Origin: Ottowia oryzae | Lineage (GTDB): Bacteria; Pseudomonadota; Gammaproteobacteria; Burkholderiales; Burkholderiaceae_C | Direction of reading: 5' to 3' | DNA length: 64,000 nucleotides | Assembly: GCF_003008535.1 (NCBI RefSeq) | Contig: NZ_CP027666.1 | Location: 1,658,001 to 1,722,000 of the forward strand | In this document: one piece after another, positions 16,087 through 28,508 of the stretch | How the letters are laid out: every line of letters begins with the position of its first letter | How positions within the stretch are numbered: the stretch's first letter is position 1 | Notes under the pieces: model-generated | The model's database searches: none | What the model was told of the DNA's origin: nothing | The model's input: the letters and a program-made list of their open reading frames with translations, nothing else | Position numbers and translations under genes: made by a program

Positions 16087-17280
16087 TCATGGTGCGGAGA
16101 AATCTGCCCGCGTGAGCGCGGCCTCGTCGGTCAGCGTGCGAAGAAAGGCGACCAGGTCTGACTGGTCTTGCGCACTCAGGCGAATCTGGTCGATCAGCGG
16201 GTCCTTGAACGGATTGCTGCGCCCGTCACCCGCGTAGGGGCCCGGGCCGAGCACGCGCCCGCCCGCAGCGTGCAGGGCGACCACGCTTTCAAGCGTGTCC
16301 GCGCTTCCGTCGTGCAGGTAGGGCGCCGTGAGCGCCACGTTGCGCAGGCTGGGCGCGCGGAACTTGCCCATGTCTTGCGGCAGGCCGGTGGTCTCGAACA
16401 AACCCCGATTGCGCGCCGGATAAGCGCCTGTGCCGCCGATGTTGAACAGGCCGATGTTGTAGAAACCCGGCGCGCCGGTGGTGCCTGACGTGCTGGCGAA
16501 CGCGCCGCCGCCCAGGTTGGGGCCGCCGTGGCACTGCACGCATTGGGCGCTGCCGCGCGTGCCGAAGAACAGCGCCTGGCCGCGCTGCTCGTTGTCGGCC
16601 AGCGAGATGGCGCCCGCGCGTGCCTGGTCGTACCGGCTGGATGCCGAGATCAGCGTGCGCTGGAAAGCCGCGATGGCTTTGATCACGTTGTCCCACTGAA
16701 GCGGTTCTGCCTCGTTGGGGAAGGCGCTGGTGAACTGGGCGGGGTAGCTCGCGTCGTCCGCCAGGCGCTGGCGAATGGCGTCGCGGTTGGCATCGTTGAC
16801 GCCCAGCTCAATGGGCGATTGGCCGAACAGCGGCGTGTGCATCTGCTGCTCCAGCGTGCGCGGTGCCGGGTTCGCCCAGTCGAGCGTGGCCTGGTAGGCG
16901 ACGTTGATCAGGCCTGGCGCGTTGCGGGGGTGGCTCTGCCCTGTCGCCCCGCGCGCCACCGTGCGCCCGTCGGCAAATGCCAGGCTGGGCGCGTGGCAGC
17001 CGGCGCACGCCAGCGTGTTGTTGACCGACAGGCGCGTGTCGTAGAAAAGCTGGCGCCCCAGTTGCACCTTGGTGGCGTTCATCGGGTTGTCCGCCGGCAC
17101 GACCGGTGGCGCGAAACCGGCGGGCAACACCCAGACCCACTGCGTTGGCCCGACAGGGGCAGGCGGCGCAGTGGCGCCTGGGTCGCTGCCCGCATCGCCC
17201 CCACCGCCGCAAGCGCTGGCCAGCCAAATCGCAAGACAGGGCAGCGCCGCCGCGCGCGCGATGGATGTGGAGGGGTTCAC
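16087..17280 (-). CDS. MbnH/MauG-like di-heme enzyme (cytochrome c peroxidase superfamily), predicted lipoprotein
   Basis: A 397-residue protein from a GTG start at 17280 with AAGGA seven bases upstream; an upstream TTG is less likely. The N-terminus is a lipoprotein-type signal (CLAIWLASAC, cysteine near residue 24). Two c-type heme sites are present: CAGCH at 92-96 and CVQCH at 247-251. Between them LPAGFAPPVVPADNPMNATKVQLGRQLFYDTRLSVN and LGVND are close to MXAN_0977/MbnH-type di-heme enzymes, which oxidise tryptophan in a partner protein; plain CcpA peroxidases are the alternative. It sits between modABC and modE. It is divergent from a lipoprotein gene and shares a ModE-like operator with it. 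Confidence 0.85.
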   Translation of the reverse strand: MNPSTSIARAAALPCLAIWLASACGGGGDAGSDPGATAPPAPVGPTQWVWVLPAGFAPPVVPADNPMNATKVQLGRQLFYDTRLSVNNTLACAGCHAPSLAFADGRTVARGATGQSHPRNAPGLINVAYQATLDWANPAPRTLEQQMHTPLFGQSPIELGVNDANRDAIRQRLADDASYPAQFTSAFPNEAEPLQWDNVIKAIAAFQRTLISASSRYDQARAGAISLADNEQRGQALFFGTRGSAQCVQCHGGPNLGGGAFASTSGTTGAPGFYNIGLFNIGGTGAYPARNRGLFETTGLPQDMGKFRAPSLRNVALTAPYLHDGSADTLESVVALHAAGGRVLGPGPYAGDGRSNPFKDPLIDQIRLSAQDQSDLVAFLRTLTDEAALTRADFSAP

Positions 17281-17323
17281 CGGGCAGTTCCTTCGTGGGT
17301 GGCCAATAGGTAGATGCGTCAAT

Positions 17324-17346
17324 CGCTATTCATATCTAGAATAGCG
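17324..17346. promoter_or_regulatory. Predicted ModE operator between di-heme enzyme and lipoprotein genes
   Basis: A perfect inverted repeat: arms CGCTATTC (17324-17331) and GAATAGCG (17339-17346), spacer ATATCTA. It lies about 44 bp from the starts of both divergent genes. The arms equal the modA-side operator arms at six to eight positions. Confidence 0.7.
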
Positions 17347-17389
17347 AAGCGTTCGCCATTGTCCAACCATTCCAACAAGAGGCACTCTG

Positions 17390-18364
17390 ATGCATATCAC
17401 CACCCCGTTCGTTTCTGCGCCCCGGCGCACCCGCTGGGCCCAGCGAATCTGTGCCGCGCTCGTGGCATCGCTCGGCTTCTTCACGCTGGCGGCGTGCGGT
17501 GGCAGCGGCGACGACGACGTGGACCGTGGGCCCACCACGATCGAAGTGCAGACCAAGCTCCACGGCCTGTATTGGGACGCCAGCGCCGCCAAGCTGTACC
17601 TGACCGATGACGACGTGGCTGCCAACGCCATCAAGGTGTGGGACGGCAAGGACCAATTCACCGTGGCCTACCCGCTGCCCGCCATGCAGGCCGAGCAGCG
17701 CCCCACGCTGGGCCAGCTGACACGCGCTGGTGACGGCAAGCTGTACGTCACGCGCTTCGGCTTCGGCAGCTACGGCACGGTGGTGGCGGCGCCCGCTGCG
17801 GGCCAGCCTTACAACCTGACGGGTCTGGCGGGCGACCGCCGGCGCCTGCCGCTGACGCCGACGGCGGACGGCAAGCTGCTGACGGGGTGGTTTCGCGGTG
17901 GCGGCTCCGGCCCCAGCGGGGTAATCAGTGAGATCACGCTGGGCACCGGCACACAGGCCAGCGAGCGCGACCTGATCACGGGCTTGAGCAAGCCCGCGGG
18001 CTTGGTGGTGCGGGGCGACCAGGTCATCGTGTCCGACCAAGGCAGCGGCAAGATCTTGGCCTACTCGCTGGCGGCGATCCGCACGCAGCCCAGCACCGCC
18101 GCCGAAGGGCGCTTGGTCGCCCAGTTCACCTCAGCCGACAGCCTGGACCTGATGACTTCCGGCGCAGACGGCACGCTGTACTTTGGCACCGGCACCGGCT
18201 CGCTCTACGCAGTAGACAGCCAAGGCGGCTTCAAGGCCCTGGCGACGGGCTGGCCGGGCATCCGCGGCGTGGCCGTGGACAACGCCAACCGCCGCCTCTT
18301 CGCCGCCGTGGGCGCCGTGCAGGCGGACGGGCCATCGTCGATCCGCATCGTGCCGCTGGACTGA
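17390..18364 (+). CDS. Propeller-like lipoprotein of unknown function
   Basis: A 324-residue protein with lipobox FFTLAAC (cysteine about residue 36), so it is probably anchored in the outer or inner membrane. The mature part has repeating strand motifs such as GLYWDASAAKLYLTDD, GKLYVTRFGF, GTLYFGTGTGSLYAVD and GIRGVAVDNANRRLFAAVG, suggesting a beta-propeller of the SMP-30/NHL or quinoprotein type. There are no cysteines after the lipobox, so it is not the four-Cys MbnP partner of classic MbnH. Position, divergent orientation and shared operator suggest it works with the di-heme enzyme in the molybdate context; this is inference. Confidence 0.7.
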   Translation: MHITTPFVSAPRRTRWAQRICAALVASLGFFTLAACGGSGDDDVDRGPTTIEVQTKLHGLYWDASAAKLYLTDDDVAANAIKVWDGKDQFTVAYPLPAMQAEQRPTLGQLTRAGDGKLYVTRFGFGSYGTVVAAPAAGQPYNLTGLAGDRRRLPLTPTADGKLLTGWFRGGGSGPSGVISEITLGTGTQASERDLITGLSKPAGLVVRGDQVIVSDQGSGKILAYSLAAIRTQPSTAAEGRLVAQFTSADSLDLMTSGADGTLYFGTGTGSLYAVDSQGGFKALATGWPGIRGVAVDNANRRLFAAVGAVQADGPSSIRIVPLD

Positions 18365-18422
18365 GGCGGCGCGCCCGCTGCGCGAGGCGGTGCGCACGCG
18401 GGCTTGCGCCACAATCGCGCGC

Positions 18423-19199
18423 ATGAATCAGCGCGCCCTGTCTGCCCACCACCTTGGCTACGCCCAGGCCGACAAGCGCCTGCACATCCTGCAGCTGGTA
18501 GGGCTGCACGGCTCCATATCGCAAGCCGCGCGTGCGGCGGGCATCAGCTACAAGGCGGCCTGGCAGGCGATCCACACGCTGACCAACCTGGCGGGCACCC
18601 CGTTGGTGGACAGCGCCGTGGGTGGCAGCGGCGGCGGTGGCGCGCGGCTGACGCCCGCCGGCGAGCGCCTGCTGGACGCTGCGCACCAGATGGATGCGGC
18701 CCGCCGCGACGTGCTGGACCGCTTCAACGAGCCTTCATCCACCGCGCTGGCCGGGCCGCGCACGAGCATGCGCAACCTGCTGCCGTGCCGCGTGGCGCGC
18801 CTGGAAAGCGATGGCGCCCGCGACCCGATGGTGCGCGCTGTGCTGGCCCTGGCCGACGGCAGCCAGCTGGTGTCGATGATCACGCGCGAAAGCGCCGAAC
18901 TGCTGGGCCTGGCGCCCGAACTGCCGGTGCTGGCGCTGTGCAAGGCCACGGCGGTGCGCGTGACGGCGCCCACCGCCGATGAGGGCGCGCGCCGGAAGGA
19001 GGGCGCCGAGGTGGTCAACCAACTGGCGGGCAAGATCGAGCGCCTGTCGCGCGGCGTGCAGCGCGACGAAGCCGTGGTGACGCTCGGCAGCGGCTTGCAG
19101 CTGACCGGCTTTGCGGCGCGGCCGCATCGCCTGCGCACCGGCAGCCGGGTGGTGGCCGCGCTGGACGAGTCGGCGGTGGTGATTGCGCTGGCTTCGTAG
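18423..19199 (+). CDS. modE: Molybdenum-dependent transcriptional regulator ModE
   Basis: A 258-residue regulator. The N-terminal winged helix-turn-helix (KRLHILQLVGLHGSISQAARAAGISYKAAWQAIHTL, residues 20-55) is LysR-like as in ModE. Two Mop domains follow: about 120-188 (SMRNLLPCRVARLESDGARDPMVRAVLALADGSQLVSMIT) and about 200-258 (EAVVTLGSGLQLTGFAARPHRLRTGSRVVAALD), the molybdate-binding pair. Start chosen at MNQRALSAH because the family begins close to the HTH; the longer ORF adds 11 residues. It is the obvious candidate regulator for the two operators described here. Confidence 0.92.
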   Translation: MNQRALSAHHLGYAQADKRLHILQLVGLHGSISQAARAAGISYKAAWQAIHTLTNLAGTPLVDSAVGGSGGGGARLTPAGERLLDAAHQMDAARRDVLDRFNEPSSTALAGPRTSMRNLLPCRVARLESDGARDPMVRAVLALADGSQLVSMITRESAELLGLAPELPVLALCKATAVRVTAPTADEGARRKEGAEVVNQLAGKIERLSRGVQRDEAVVTLGSGLQLTGFAARPHRLRTGSRVVAALDESAVVIALAS

Positions 19200-19200
19200 A

Positions 19201-19264
19201 TTTCAAGCCAGAACGGCCGCCAGCGCCCATGTGGCTTGCGCTGGCTGCTATGAAAAATAAAGTT
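19201..19264 (-). repeat. Dispersed ~60-bp repeat, copy 6 (after modE)
   Basis: On the minus strand it reads TTTTTCATAGCAGCCAGCGC, ten bases, GGGCGCTGGCGGCCG, then TTCTGGCTTGAAATC. It is intergenic, directly after the modE stop. Confidence 0.7.
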
Positions 19265-19478
19265 GTGGTGCGGTGCGGTGCGTGGTGCCCATGCACGGAG
19301 CGCGCGATGCGAACAACGGTCAGCCTTTGCGCATGGCTTTGCGCGTCCGCCCTTTCAGGGCCGTCCTGATTTGCAGCAGTGCTCGCTTCGGCGTGGGGAA
19401 TAGACGGCGCGCGGCGCACGCTGCGCTTGCCCAACTAGGTTTGCGCTTCAAGCCGAACTGCCCCGCAGCGCAGGCGTA

Positions 19479-19865
19479 TCAAGCGCGGACAGATATCAAA
19501 AACGTAGCAGTCTGCAGACCCAACCAAGTCAGAAGGAATGAGCCGCCCAGGTGCGCGGTCATGGTGCCCAGCGCCTCCAGCGCGCGCCCGTTCACCAGCA
19601 TCTCGACCACCTCGGCGCTGAAGCTGGAAAAGGTCGTCAACCCGCCCAGAAAGCCCGTGACCAGCAGCAGGCGCCACGCCGGGTCAAGCTCTGGCAGCTG
19701 CTGCAGCGCGCCGATCACCAGACCCACCAGATAGCCGCCCACGAGGTTGGCCGCCAGCGTGCCCCAGGGCATCCAGGCGCCGGCGTGGTTCAGCCACAAG
19801 CCCAGCTGCCAGCGCAACAGCGCGCCAGCGCAGGCACCCAGGCAGATGGCGATGACGGCGTGCAT
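19479..19865 (-). CDS. crcB: Fluoride ion channel CrcB/FluC
   Basis: A 128-residue, four-helix membrane protein that exports fluoride as a dual-topology dimer. The family motif GFLGGLTTFSSFSAE lies near residue 74, after the NLVGGYLVG helix (about 40-48) with the conserved Asn. It follows rdgC by about 25 bp on the same strand, so it is probably cotranscribed. No fluoride riboswitch is possible in such a short leader. Confidence 0.93.
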   Translation of the reverse strand: MHAVIAICLGACAGALLRWQLGLWLNHAGAWMPWGTLAANLVGGYLVGLVIGALQQLPELDPAWRLLLVTGFLGGLTTFSSFSAEVVEMLVNGRALEALGTMTAHLGGSFLLTWLGLQTATFLISVRA

Positions 19866-19889
19866 GGGTCAGCGGTGGGGTAGTGCCGA

Positions 19890-20927
19890 TCAGAACGGCG
19901 GGTCGTCGTCGGGGGCGGCGGTCGCCCCGCTGGCAACATGGCCGCCCGCAGTGATCGGGGTAGTGGTGGGCGTGGTGGTGGCCACGGCCGCGTCGCCGCT
20001 TGGCGGGGTGGGGAAGGCGGTGGGGTCGGCTTCACCGCCCAGCGCTTCGATCAGGTCGTCGATCAGGCCGCCCAGCTCGCCCGTGGCCAGGGCCACGTCG
20101 GCATCAAAGCGGTCGTCGTCCTTGGCGCCGGCCTGTTCTTCGAACACGCCTTCCTGGAACGTGATCTTCTTGAGCTGCAGCGCCTGCGTCAGCATGAAGC
20201 CCACGCGGCCTTGCCAGCCCAGTGCCAGCTTGGTGGGCAGCTTGCCCTCGGCGATGTGCTGGCGCACTTCTTCGGTGGCCAGATCGTGGCGGGTGAACTT
20301 CACCACGGCCGGCTCGTCGCCGCTGCCTTTCAGTTCGCATTCGCGCTCGACATGAAAGGCGTCGGGCAGCGCTTCGGCCGATTCGGCGGCCAGCCACGCG
20401 GCCATCACGGCCTGGGGTGTTTCCTGGGTGTGCAGCAGGCGCACCTCAAAGCCCTTGCCCGCCACGCGCACCAGGCTGGTGATCAGCTCGTCGGCCTTGC
20501 CTTGCGCGCCGGTGTCCAGCACCAGCCAGCGGCGTTCCGGGTCGATCCACGCGGTAACCTGGCCGCGGCGCGGAAAGGCCTGCGGCAGCAGCGCCTGCAG
20601 GGCGTCGTCGCGCAGGTCGCGCACTTCTTTCTTACCGGGCTTGCGGCCGGTGGTCTTTTCGATCTCGGCGACCGCTTCTTCGGTGCGGCGGCGCACGGCG
20701 TCGCCGGGCACGGACTTGGTTTCGATCACGAAGCGGGCAATCCACTGCCCGTCCACCACTTCCACCAGCGCGCCGTGGTCTTCGCCGCGCGGCGGCACCC
20801 AACCGGTGGAACGCTGCTGCGTGGCACTGCATTCGGCAAAGGGCTCGGCGGCCAGCGCGGCCTCCAGGCTCTCGGCGGAGGTCGGCCAATCCGGGCCGAT
20901 GCGGTAAATCATGAGGTTCTTGAACAC
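19890..20927 (-). CDS. rdgC: Recombination-associated protein RdgC
   Basis: A 345-residue ring-forming DNA-binding protein that limits RecA loading. The GTG start at 20927 gives VFKNLMIYRIGPDW, matching the family start (FKNLMVYRL); the upstream in-frame start would add 13 residues. Features kept include ECSATQQRSTGWVPPRGE (near 35-52), RFVIETKSVPGDAVRRRTEE and the central ALLPQAFPRRGQVTAWIDPERRWLVLDT. The C-terminal acidic tail beyond residue 300 is low complexity. Lies just upstream of crcB. Confidence 0.95.
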   Translation of the reverse strand: MFKNLMIYRIGPDWPTSAESLEAALAAEPFAECSATQQRSTGWVPPRGEDHGALVEVVDGQWIARFVIETKSVPGDAVRRRTEEAVAEIEKTTGRKPGKKEVRDLRDDALQALLPQAFPRRGQVTAWIDPERRWLVLDTGAQGKADELITSLVRVAGKGFEVRLLHTQETPQAVMAAWLAAESAEALPDAFHVERECELKGSGDEPAVVKFTRHDLATEEVRQHIAEGKLPTKLALGWQGRVGFMLTQALQLKKITFQEGVFEEQAGAKDDDRFDADVALATGELGGLIDDLIEALGGEADPTAFPTPPSGDAAVATTTPTTTPITAGGHVASGATAAPDDDPPF

Positions 20928-20975
20928 GGCGCCGGATTGTAGGTGAGTAGGCGCCGCGGCATGCAAGCAGGTGCG

Positions 20976-22289
20976 TCAGCGCTTTTTGCCCATCAGCTCA
21001 TCCGGCAGCCAGGTGACGATCTCCGGGAAGACGGTGATCAGCACGATGCACAGCACCAGGCACAGGAAAAACGGGATGGCGGCCTTGGCGATCAGCGTGC
21101 TGTCCTTGCCCGTCATGTTCTGAAGCACGAACAGGTTAAACCCCACGGGTGGCGTGACTTCGGCAATCTCGACCAGCAGCACGACGAAGATGCCGAACCA
21201 CACCAGGTCGAACCCCGCCTTCTGCACCATGGGCAGCACCACCGCGCTGGTGAGCACGATCATGCTGATGCCGTCCAACGCAGTGCCCAGCACGATGTAC
21301 ACCAGCACCAGCGCAGAGATCAGCGCGTAGGGCGACAGGTGCAGGCTGTCCACCCATTCGGCCAGTTCGCGCGGAATGCCGGTGAATGCCATCGTCTTGG
21401 TCAGGAAAGCCGCGCCCGCCAGGATGAACATGATCATGCAGCTGGTGCGCGTGGCGCCCATCAGGCCATCCTTGAACGCTTGCCACGTCAGGCTGCGGCC
21501 CCAGGCTGCGATGGCCAGCGAACCCAGCACCCCAAAGGCCGCGCATTCGGTGGCGGTGGCCCAGCCGGCGACCAGCACCCACACGATGAAGACAATCAGC
21601 AGCGCACACGGGATCAGGTTGCCCGACAGCTTGAGCTTTTCCACGAAGGTGGTGGGGGCGTCTGGGGGCGGCACCTGGTCGGGGTGGCGCAGGCTCCACC
21701 AGCCGATGTAGCCGGAAAACAGCACCATCAGCAACAGCCCGGGGAGAAAGCCCGCCAGGAAGATGCGGATGATGGACGTATCCGCCGCCACCGCGTACAC
21801 CACCATGGTGATCGAGGGCGGAATCAGAATGCCGAGGGTACCGGCGGTCGCCAACGAGCCGATGGCCAGTTTCTCGTTGTAGCCGCGCCGTTTCAGCTCG
21901 GGCAGTGCCACCTTGGAGATGGTGGCGCAGGTAGCGGCCGACGAGCCCGACACCGAGCCGAACACCCCGCAGCCCAGGATGGTGGTGTGCATCAGGCGAC
22001 CGGGCACGCGGTTGAGCCACGGTCGCAGGCCTTCGAACATCTCTTCGGACAACCGGGTTCTGAAAAGGATCTCGCCCATCCAGATGAACAGCGGAAGCGC
22101 TGCCAACTCCCAGCTGGCGGTACTTTCCCAGAAGGCCGAGAACAGGTTCTTGCCAGGCAGCGTATTGGTGAAGAACGCCTGGCCGATCCAGCCAACGATG
22201 GCCAGCGTCATGGCGATCCAGACGCCGGCAGCCAGTAGCAACAGCATGATGCCGAGCAGCATCGCGCCCATGAGCAGGGTTTCGGTCAT
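20976..22289 (-). CDS. dctM: TRAP transporter large permease (DctM-type)
   Basis: A 437-residue integral membrane subunit with about 11-12 hydrophobic segments, the usual size for DctM. The segment TILGCGVFGSVSGSSAATCATISKVALPELKRRGYNEKLAIGSLATAGTLGILIPPSI is the family's hallmark. It sits 20 bp after the small permease gene and forms a DctPQM set for sodium-driven uptake. Substrate is unknown, but the divergent oxoprolinase gene suggests a lactam or hydantoin-like compound. Confidence 0.93.
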   Translation of the reverse strand: MTETLLMGAMLLGIMLLLLAAGVWIAMTLAIVGWIGQAFFTNTLPGKNLFSAFWESTASWELAALPLFIWMGEILFRTRLSEEMFEGLRPWLNRVPGRLMHTTILGCGVFGSVSGSSAATCATISKVALPELKRRGYNEKLAIGSLATAGTLGILIPPSITMVVYAVAADTSIIRIFLAGFLPGLLLMVLFSGYIGWWSLRHPDQVPPPDAPTTFVEKLKLSGNLIPCALLIVFIVWVLVAGWATATECAAFGVLGSLAIAAWGRSLTWQAFKDGLMGATRTSCMIMFILAGAAFLTKTMAFTGIPRELAEWVDSLHLSPYALISALVLVYIVLGTALDGISMIVLTSAVVLPMVQKAGFDLVWFGIFVVLLVEIAEVTPPVGFNLFVLQNMTGKDSTLIAKAAIPFFLCLVLCIVLITVFPEIVTWLPDELMGKKR

Positions 22290-22309
22290 GGTGATGGGGC
22301 GTGGTTGCG

Positions 22310-22843
22310 TTAGATGTCGGAAGAGAAGTCACCCGCGGCGTGCCGTTCTTCCACGGCGCGCTGGTAGCTGGGCGTGTGCCCGCACAGCACGCCGACCAGC
22401 TCGTCGATCAGCGCAATGAGCAAGAGCCAGCAGCCGATCGCAAAGGTGCTTTGCGGGATCCAGATCGGGATGACCACCAGGCCGGTGGCCATCTCTTTGA
22501 ACTCGTAGCTTTCCCAGGTAAAGCTGGTGGCCCACCACGTCAGGTAGCCCACGCAGATCACGCCAATGGATAGGCAGACCACTTCCAGAGCGCGGCGCAT
22601 ACCGGGCGACAGCTTTTCCATGAACAGGGTCACCCGCACGAAGTCGCCGTGGCGAAACGCGTGGGCCATCGCGAAGAACGAACCCGCTGCGCACAGCCAC
22701 GCAACGATGTCGTTGATGCCGCTTACGCGCCAATTCATCTGCCGGCCCACGCCTGCCCAGATCATCAGCACGAAGATCAGAAAGACGCACAGGCCGCCTA
22801 AAGCGCCCGCGCCATCGTAGAGTCGGTCGAGAAAGCGCCGCAT
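22310..22843 (-). CDS. dctQ: TRAP transporter small permease (DctQ-type)
   Basis: A 177-residue four-helix subunit starting MRRFLDRLYDGAGALGG. Helices are visible near 12-35, 47-70, 88-112 and 130-150. The upstream in-frame start adds 23 unlike residues and was rejected. It lies between dctP and dctM; it links the two in the complex. DctQ proteins are poorly conserved, so the name follows from position and topology. Confidence 0.88.
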   Translation of the reverse strand: MRRFLDRLYDGAGALGGLCVFLIFVLMIWAGVGRQMNWRVSGINDIVAWLCAAGSFFAMAHAFRHGDFVRVTLFMEKLSPGMRRALEVVCLSIGVICVGYLTWWATSFTWESYEFKEMATGLVVIPIWIPQSTFAIGCWLLLIALIDELVGVLCGHTPSYQRAVEERHAAGDFSSDI

Positions 22844-22927
22844 TGTGTAGGCCCAGGTGAAGCTGCTGCAAGCCGCGCTGCAGGCCAGGCGCTGGATGCG
22901 CCTTGGCCGCACAGCGCGCCCAATGGC

Positions 22928-23911
22928 TTATTTCTTCTTGTAAGCGTCCACGATGGCCGCGCCGTCAGCGCCCGCCAGCTTCAGCCAGTCGGCCTGCATG
23001 GTCGAGCCCACCTGGCGCATGTCGGCCTCCAGCTTGGGCGATGGCTTGTGGATCTTCATGCCGCGCTCGGCCAACAGTTTTTTGTATTCCTCGTTCTTCT
23101 CCTGGGCGACTTTCCAGCCGCGGGCCTCGGCGGCGGCCGCGGCTTTGAGTACGGCGTCTTTCGACGCTGGGTCCAGCGCATCAAAGGCCTTGGCGTTGAC
23201 CAGCACCGCGTTCTTGGGGATCCAGGCCTGCGTGTCGTAGAAGTTCTTGATGCTCTCGTAGGTCTTGGTGTCGTAGCCGGTGGAGCCCGAACTCATGTAC
23301 GCCTCGACCGCGCCCGTCGCCATGGCGGCGCTCAGCTCAGCCTGCTGGATCTGCACAGGCTGCGCGCCCACCAGGTCGGCGATGCGGGCGGTGGCCGGGC
23401 TGTAGGCGCGCCATTTCACGCCCTTCAGATCAGCACCGGCACTGATTTCCTTCTTGATGTAGATGCCCTGGGGCGCCCACGGCACCATGAACAGCACCTT
23501 CATGCCTTGCGCGGCCAGCAGCTTGTCCATGGCGGGCTTGGACACGTTGTACAGCTTCTGCGACTCGGCATAGGTTGTGGCCAGGAAGGGCACACCGTCC
23601 AGCGCATAGATCGGGTTCTCGTTGGCGAAGTTGGCCAGCAGAATCTCGCCGGCCTGCGCCTGGCCGCTTTGCACAGCGCGCTTGATCTCGGGCGCCTTGA
23701 ACAGCGAGGCGTTGGCGTGCACGGTGATCTTCAGTTTGCCCGCCGTGGCCGCGTCCACGTCCTTCGCGAACTGCACGATGTTCTCGGTGTGGTAATTCGC
23801 CGGCGGATAGGCGGTGGGCAGATCCCACTTGGTCTGTGCGTTCACGGTCAGCGCCAGCGCGCCAAGGCAGAGACCGACCGCCGCGGTCAGGGTCGTGCGT
23901 CGCTTCATCAT
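22928..23911 (-). CDS. dctP: TRAP transporter substrate-binding protein (DctP-type)
   Basis: A 327-residue periplasmic binding protein with signal peptide MMKRRTTLTAAVGLCLGALALTVNAQ. The start has GAGGAG eight bases upstream, so the long in-frame extension was rejected. Mature motifs YHTENIVQFAKDVDAATAGKLKITVHANASLFK and the central LKGVKWRAYSPATARIADLVGAQPVQIQQAELSAAMATGAVEAYMSSGSTG match the DctP family (arginine in KWRAYSPATA binds a carboxylate). First gene of the operon; it is divergent from the MarR-type regulator gene. Confidence 0.92.
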   Translation of the reverse strand: MMKRRTTLTAAVGLCLGALALTVNAQTKWDLPTAYPPANYHTENIVQFAKDVDAATAGKLKITVHANASLFKAPEIKRAVQSGQAQAGEILLANFANENPIYALDGVPFLATTYAESQKLYNVSKPAMDKLLAAQGMKVLFMVPWAPQGIYIKKEISAGADLKGVKWRAYSPATARIADLVGAQPVQIQQAELSAAMATGAVEAYMSSGSTGYDTKTYESIKNFYDTQAWIPKNAVLVNAKAFDALDPASKDAVLKAAAAAEARGWKVAQEKNEEYKKLLAERGMKIHKPSPKLEADMRQVGSTMQADWLKLAGADGAAIVDAYKKK

Positions 23912-24065
23912 GGTGAGTGCTCCTCGCAATGGAATCTGGATAGGTAGGCTGAAAGCATAGGTCGTGCCTGGTTGCTTCGGCGCTGGTGAAAACGCCAACG
24001 CCGGAGCAGGCACGCAAGCTGCTTTCCCCTCGTAAGGGCGCTTGAAGTCTAGAAATTCATTCGAT

Positions 24066-24092
24066 AAAGTGTCAATAAATTCTCAACACTTT
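24066..24092. promoter_or_regulatory. Palindrome, likely operator of the divergent MarR-type regulator
   Basis: Perfect arms AAAGTGT (24066-24072) and ACACTTT (24086-24092) with a 13-base AT-rich spacer, between dctP and the regulator gene, 25 bp before the regulator start. The spacing and position fit a MarR-family operator. Confidence 0.55.
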
Positions 24093-24116
24093 CACGTCAC
24101 TTTCGGGTAATCCCTG

Positions 24117-24650
24117 ATGAGCACCAAACCGACGCAGCGCACCAAGAAGGGGCCGGACGCGGGCATCGTTTCTTCGTCGCACCTCGTATCGCCGCGCAGC
24201 GTGGAGGCGTCGGAGTTCGAGTTCGGCCTGATCGTGGCCTGGAATGCATTCAGCCGCTGGCTCGTGCGCTGCATGGCCGCTGCCGGCGTGCCGGATGTGA
24301 CGGTCACCGACGTGCTGGTGCTGCACCACGTCAACCACCGGGGCCGGCACAAGAAGCTGGCCGACATCTGCTTCGTACTCAACTACGAGGACACGCACGT
24401 GGTGGCCTACGCGCTGAAAAAGCTGGTCGCCGCGGAGCTGCTGTGCACCGACAAGCAGGGCAAGGACGTGTTCTACAAACCCACGCCGGAGGGCGAGGCT
24501 GCCGTGCAGCGCTACCGCGCGGTGCGCGAAAGCTGCTTGGTGGATAGCCTGGACGGCAAGATCAACCCCGCGCTGGGCGAGCAGGCGCGCCTGTTGCGCA
24601 ACATGTCGGGCTTGTACGACCAGGCGGCGCGCGCTGCGTCATCACTATGA
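24117..24650 (+). CDS. MarR-type winged-helix regulator
   Basis: A 177-residue protein. Residues 40-140 form a winged helix (VTVTDVLVLHHVNHRGRHKKLADICFVLNYEDTHVVAYALKKLVAAELLCTDKQGKDVFYKPTPEGEAAV), as in the PadR-like or MarR group that predicts a helix-turn-helix with a wing and a final dimerising helix. It is divergent from dctPQM and upstream of the oxoprolinase gene on the same strand, so it may control both. Its stop codon is the TGA inside a dispersed repeat copy (24645-24708). Confidence 0.85.
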   Translation: MSTKPTQRTKKGPDAGIVSSSHLVSPRSVEASEFEFGLIVAWNAFSRWLVRCMAAAGVPDVTVTDVLVLHHVNHRGRHKKLADICFVLNYEDTHVVAYALKKLVAAELLCTDKQGKDVFYKPTPEGEAAVQRYRAVRESCLVDSLDGKINPALGEQARLLRNMSGLYDQAARAASSL

Positions 24651-24708
24651 AAATGGTAGCTCTCGGCGCTTGTTGCGCCTGCGCCAGAGGTCTTTTTGGT
24701 TCAGATTG
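24645..24708 (+). repeat. Dispersed ~60-bp repeat, copy 7 (between regulator and oxoprolinase genes)
   Basis: Reads CTATGAAAATGGTAGCTC, TCGGCGC, eleven bases, GCGCCAGAGGTC, then TTTTTGGTTCAGATTG. Its CTATGA supplies the TGA stop of the regulator gene; the rest is leader of the oxoprolinase gene. Confidence 0.7.
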
Positions 24709-24717
24709 TCGAATGCC

Positions 24718-28410
<3,693 letters not shown>

Positions 28411-28421
28411 GGCCCCAAGAA

Positions 28422-28446
28422 AACGAGCGACGCATGGTCGCTCGTT
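28422..28446 (-). terminator. Intrinsic terminator between oxoprolinase and ComEA-like genes
   Basis: A 10-bp perfect stem AACGAGCGAC / GTCGCTCGTT (28422-28431 and 28437-28446) with loop GCATG. On the minus strand it is followed by TTTTCTTGG, so it fits best as the end of the ComEA-like gene; it may also stop the oxoprolinase transcript. Confidence 0.7.
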
Positions 28447-28508
28447 CAGTGGCTAAATCAGCATGACCCAAGCGGTCACGGCGCGTGACCGTGGGCTGCT
28501 CAGCTTAC

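Noticed and set aside
19866..19889. Fluoride riboswitch before crcB
   Set aside because: Only about 24 bp separate rdgC and crcB, too short for the switch.
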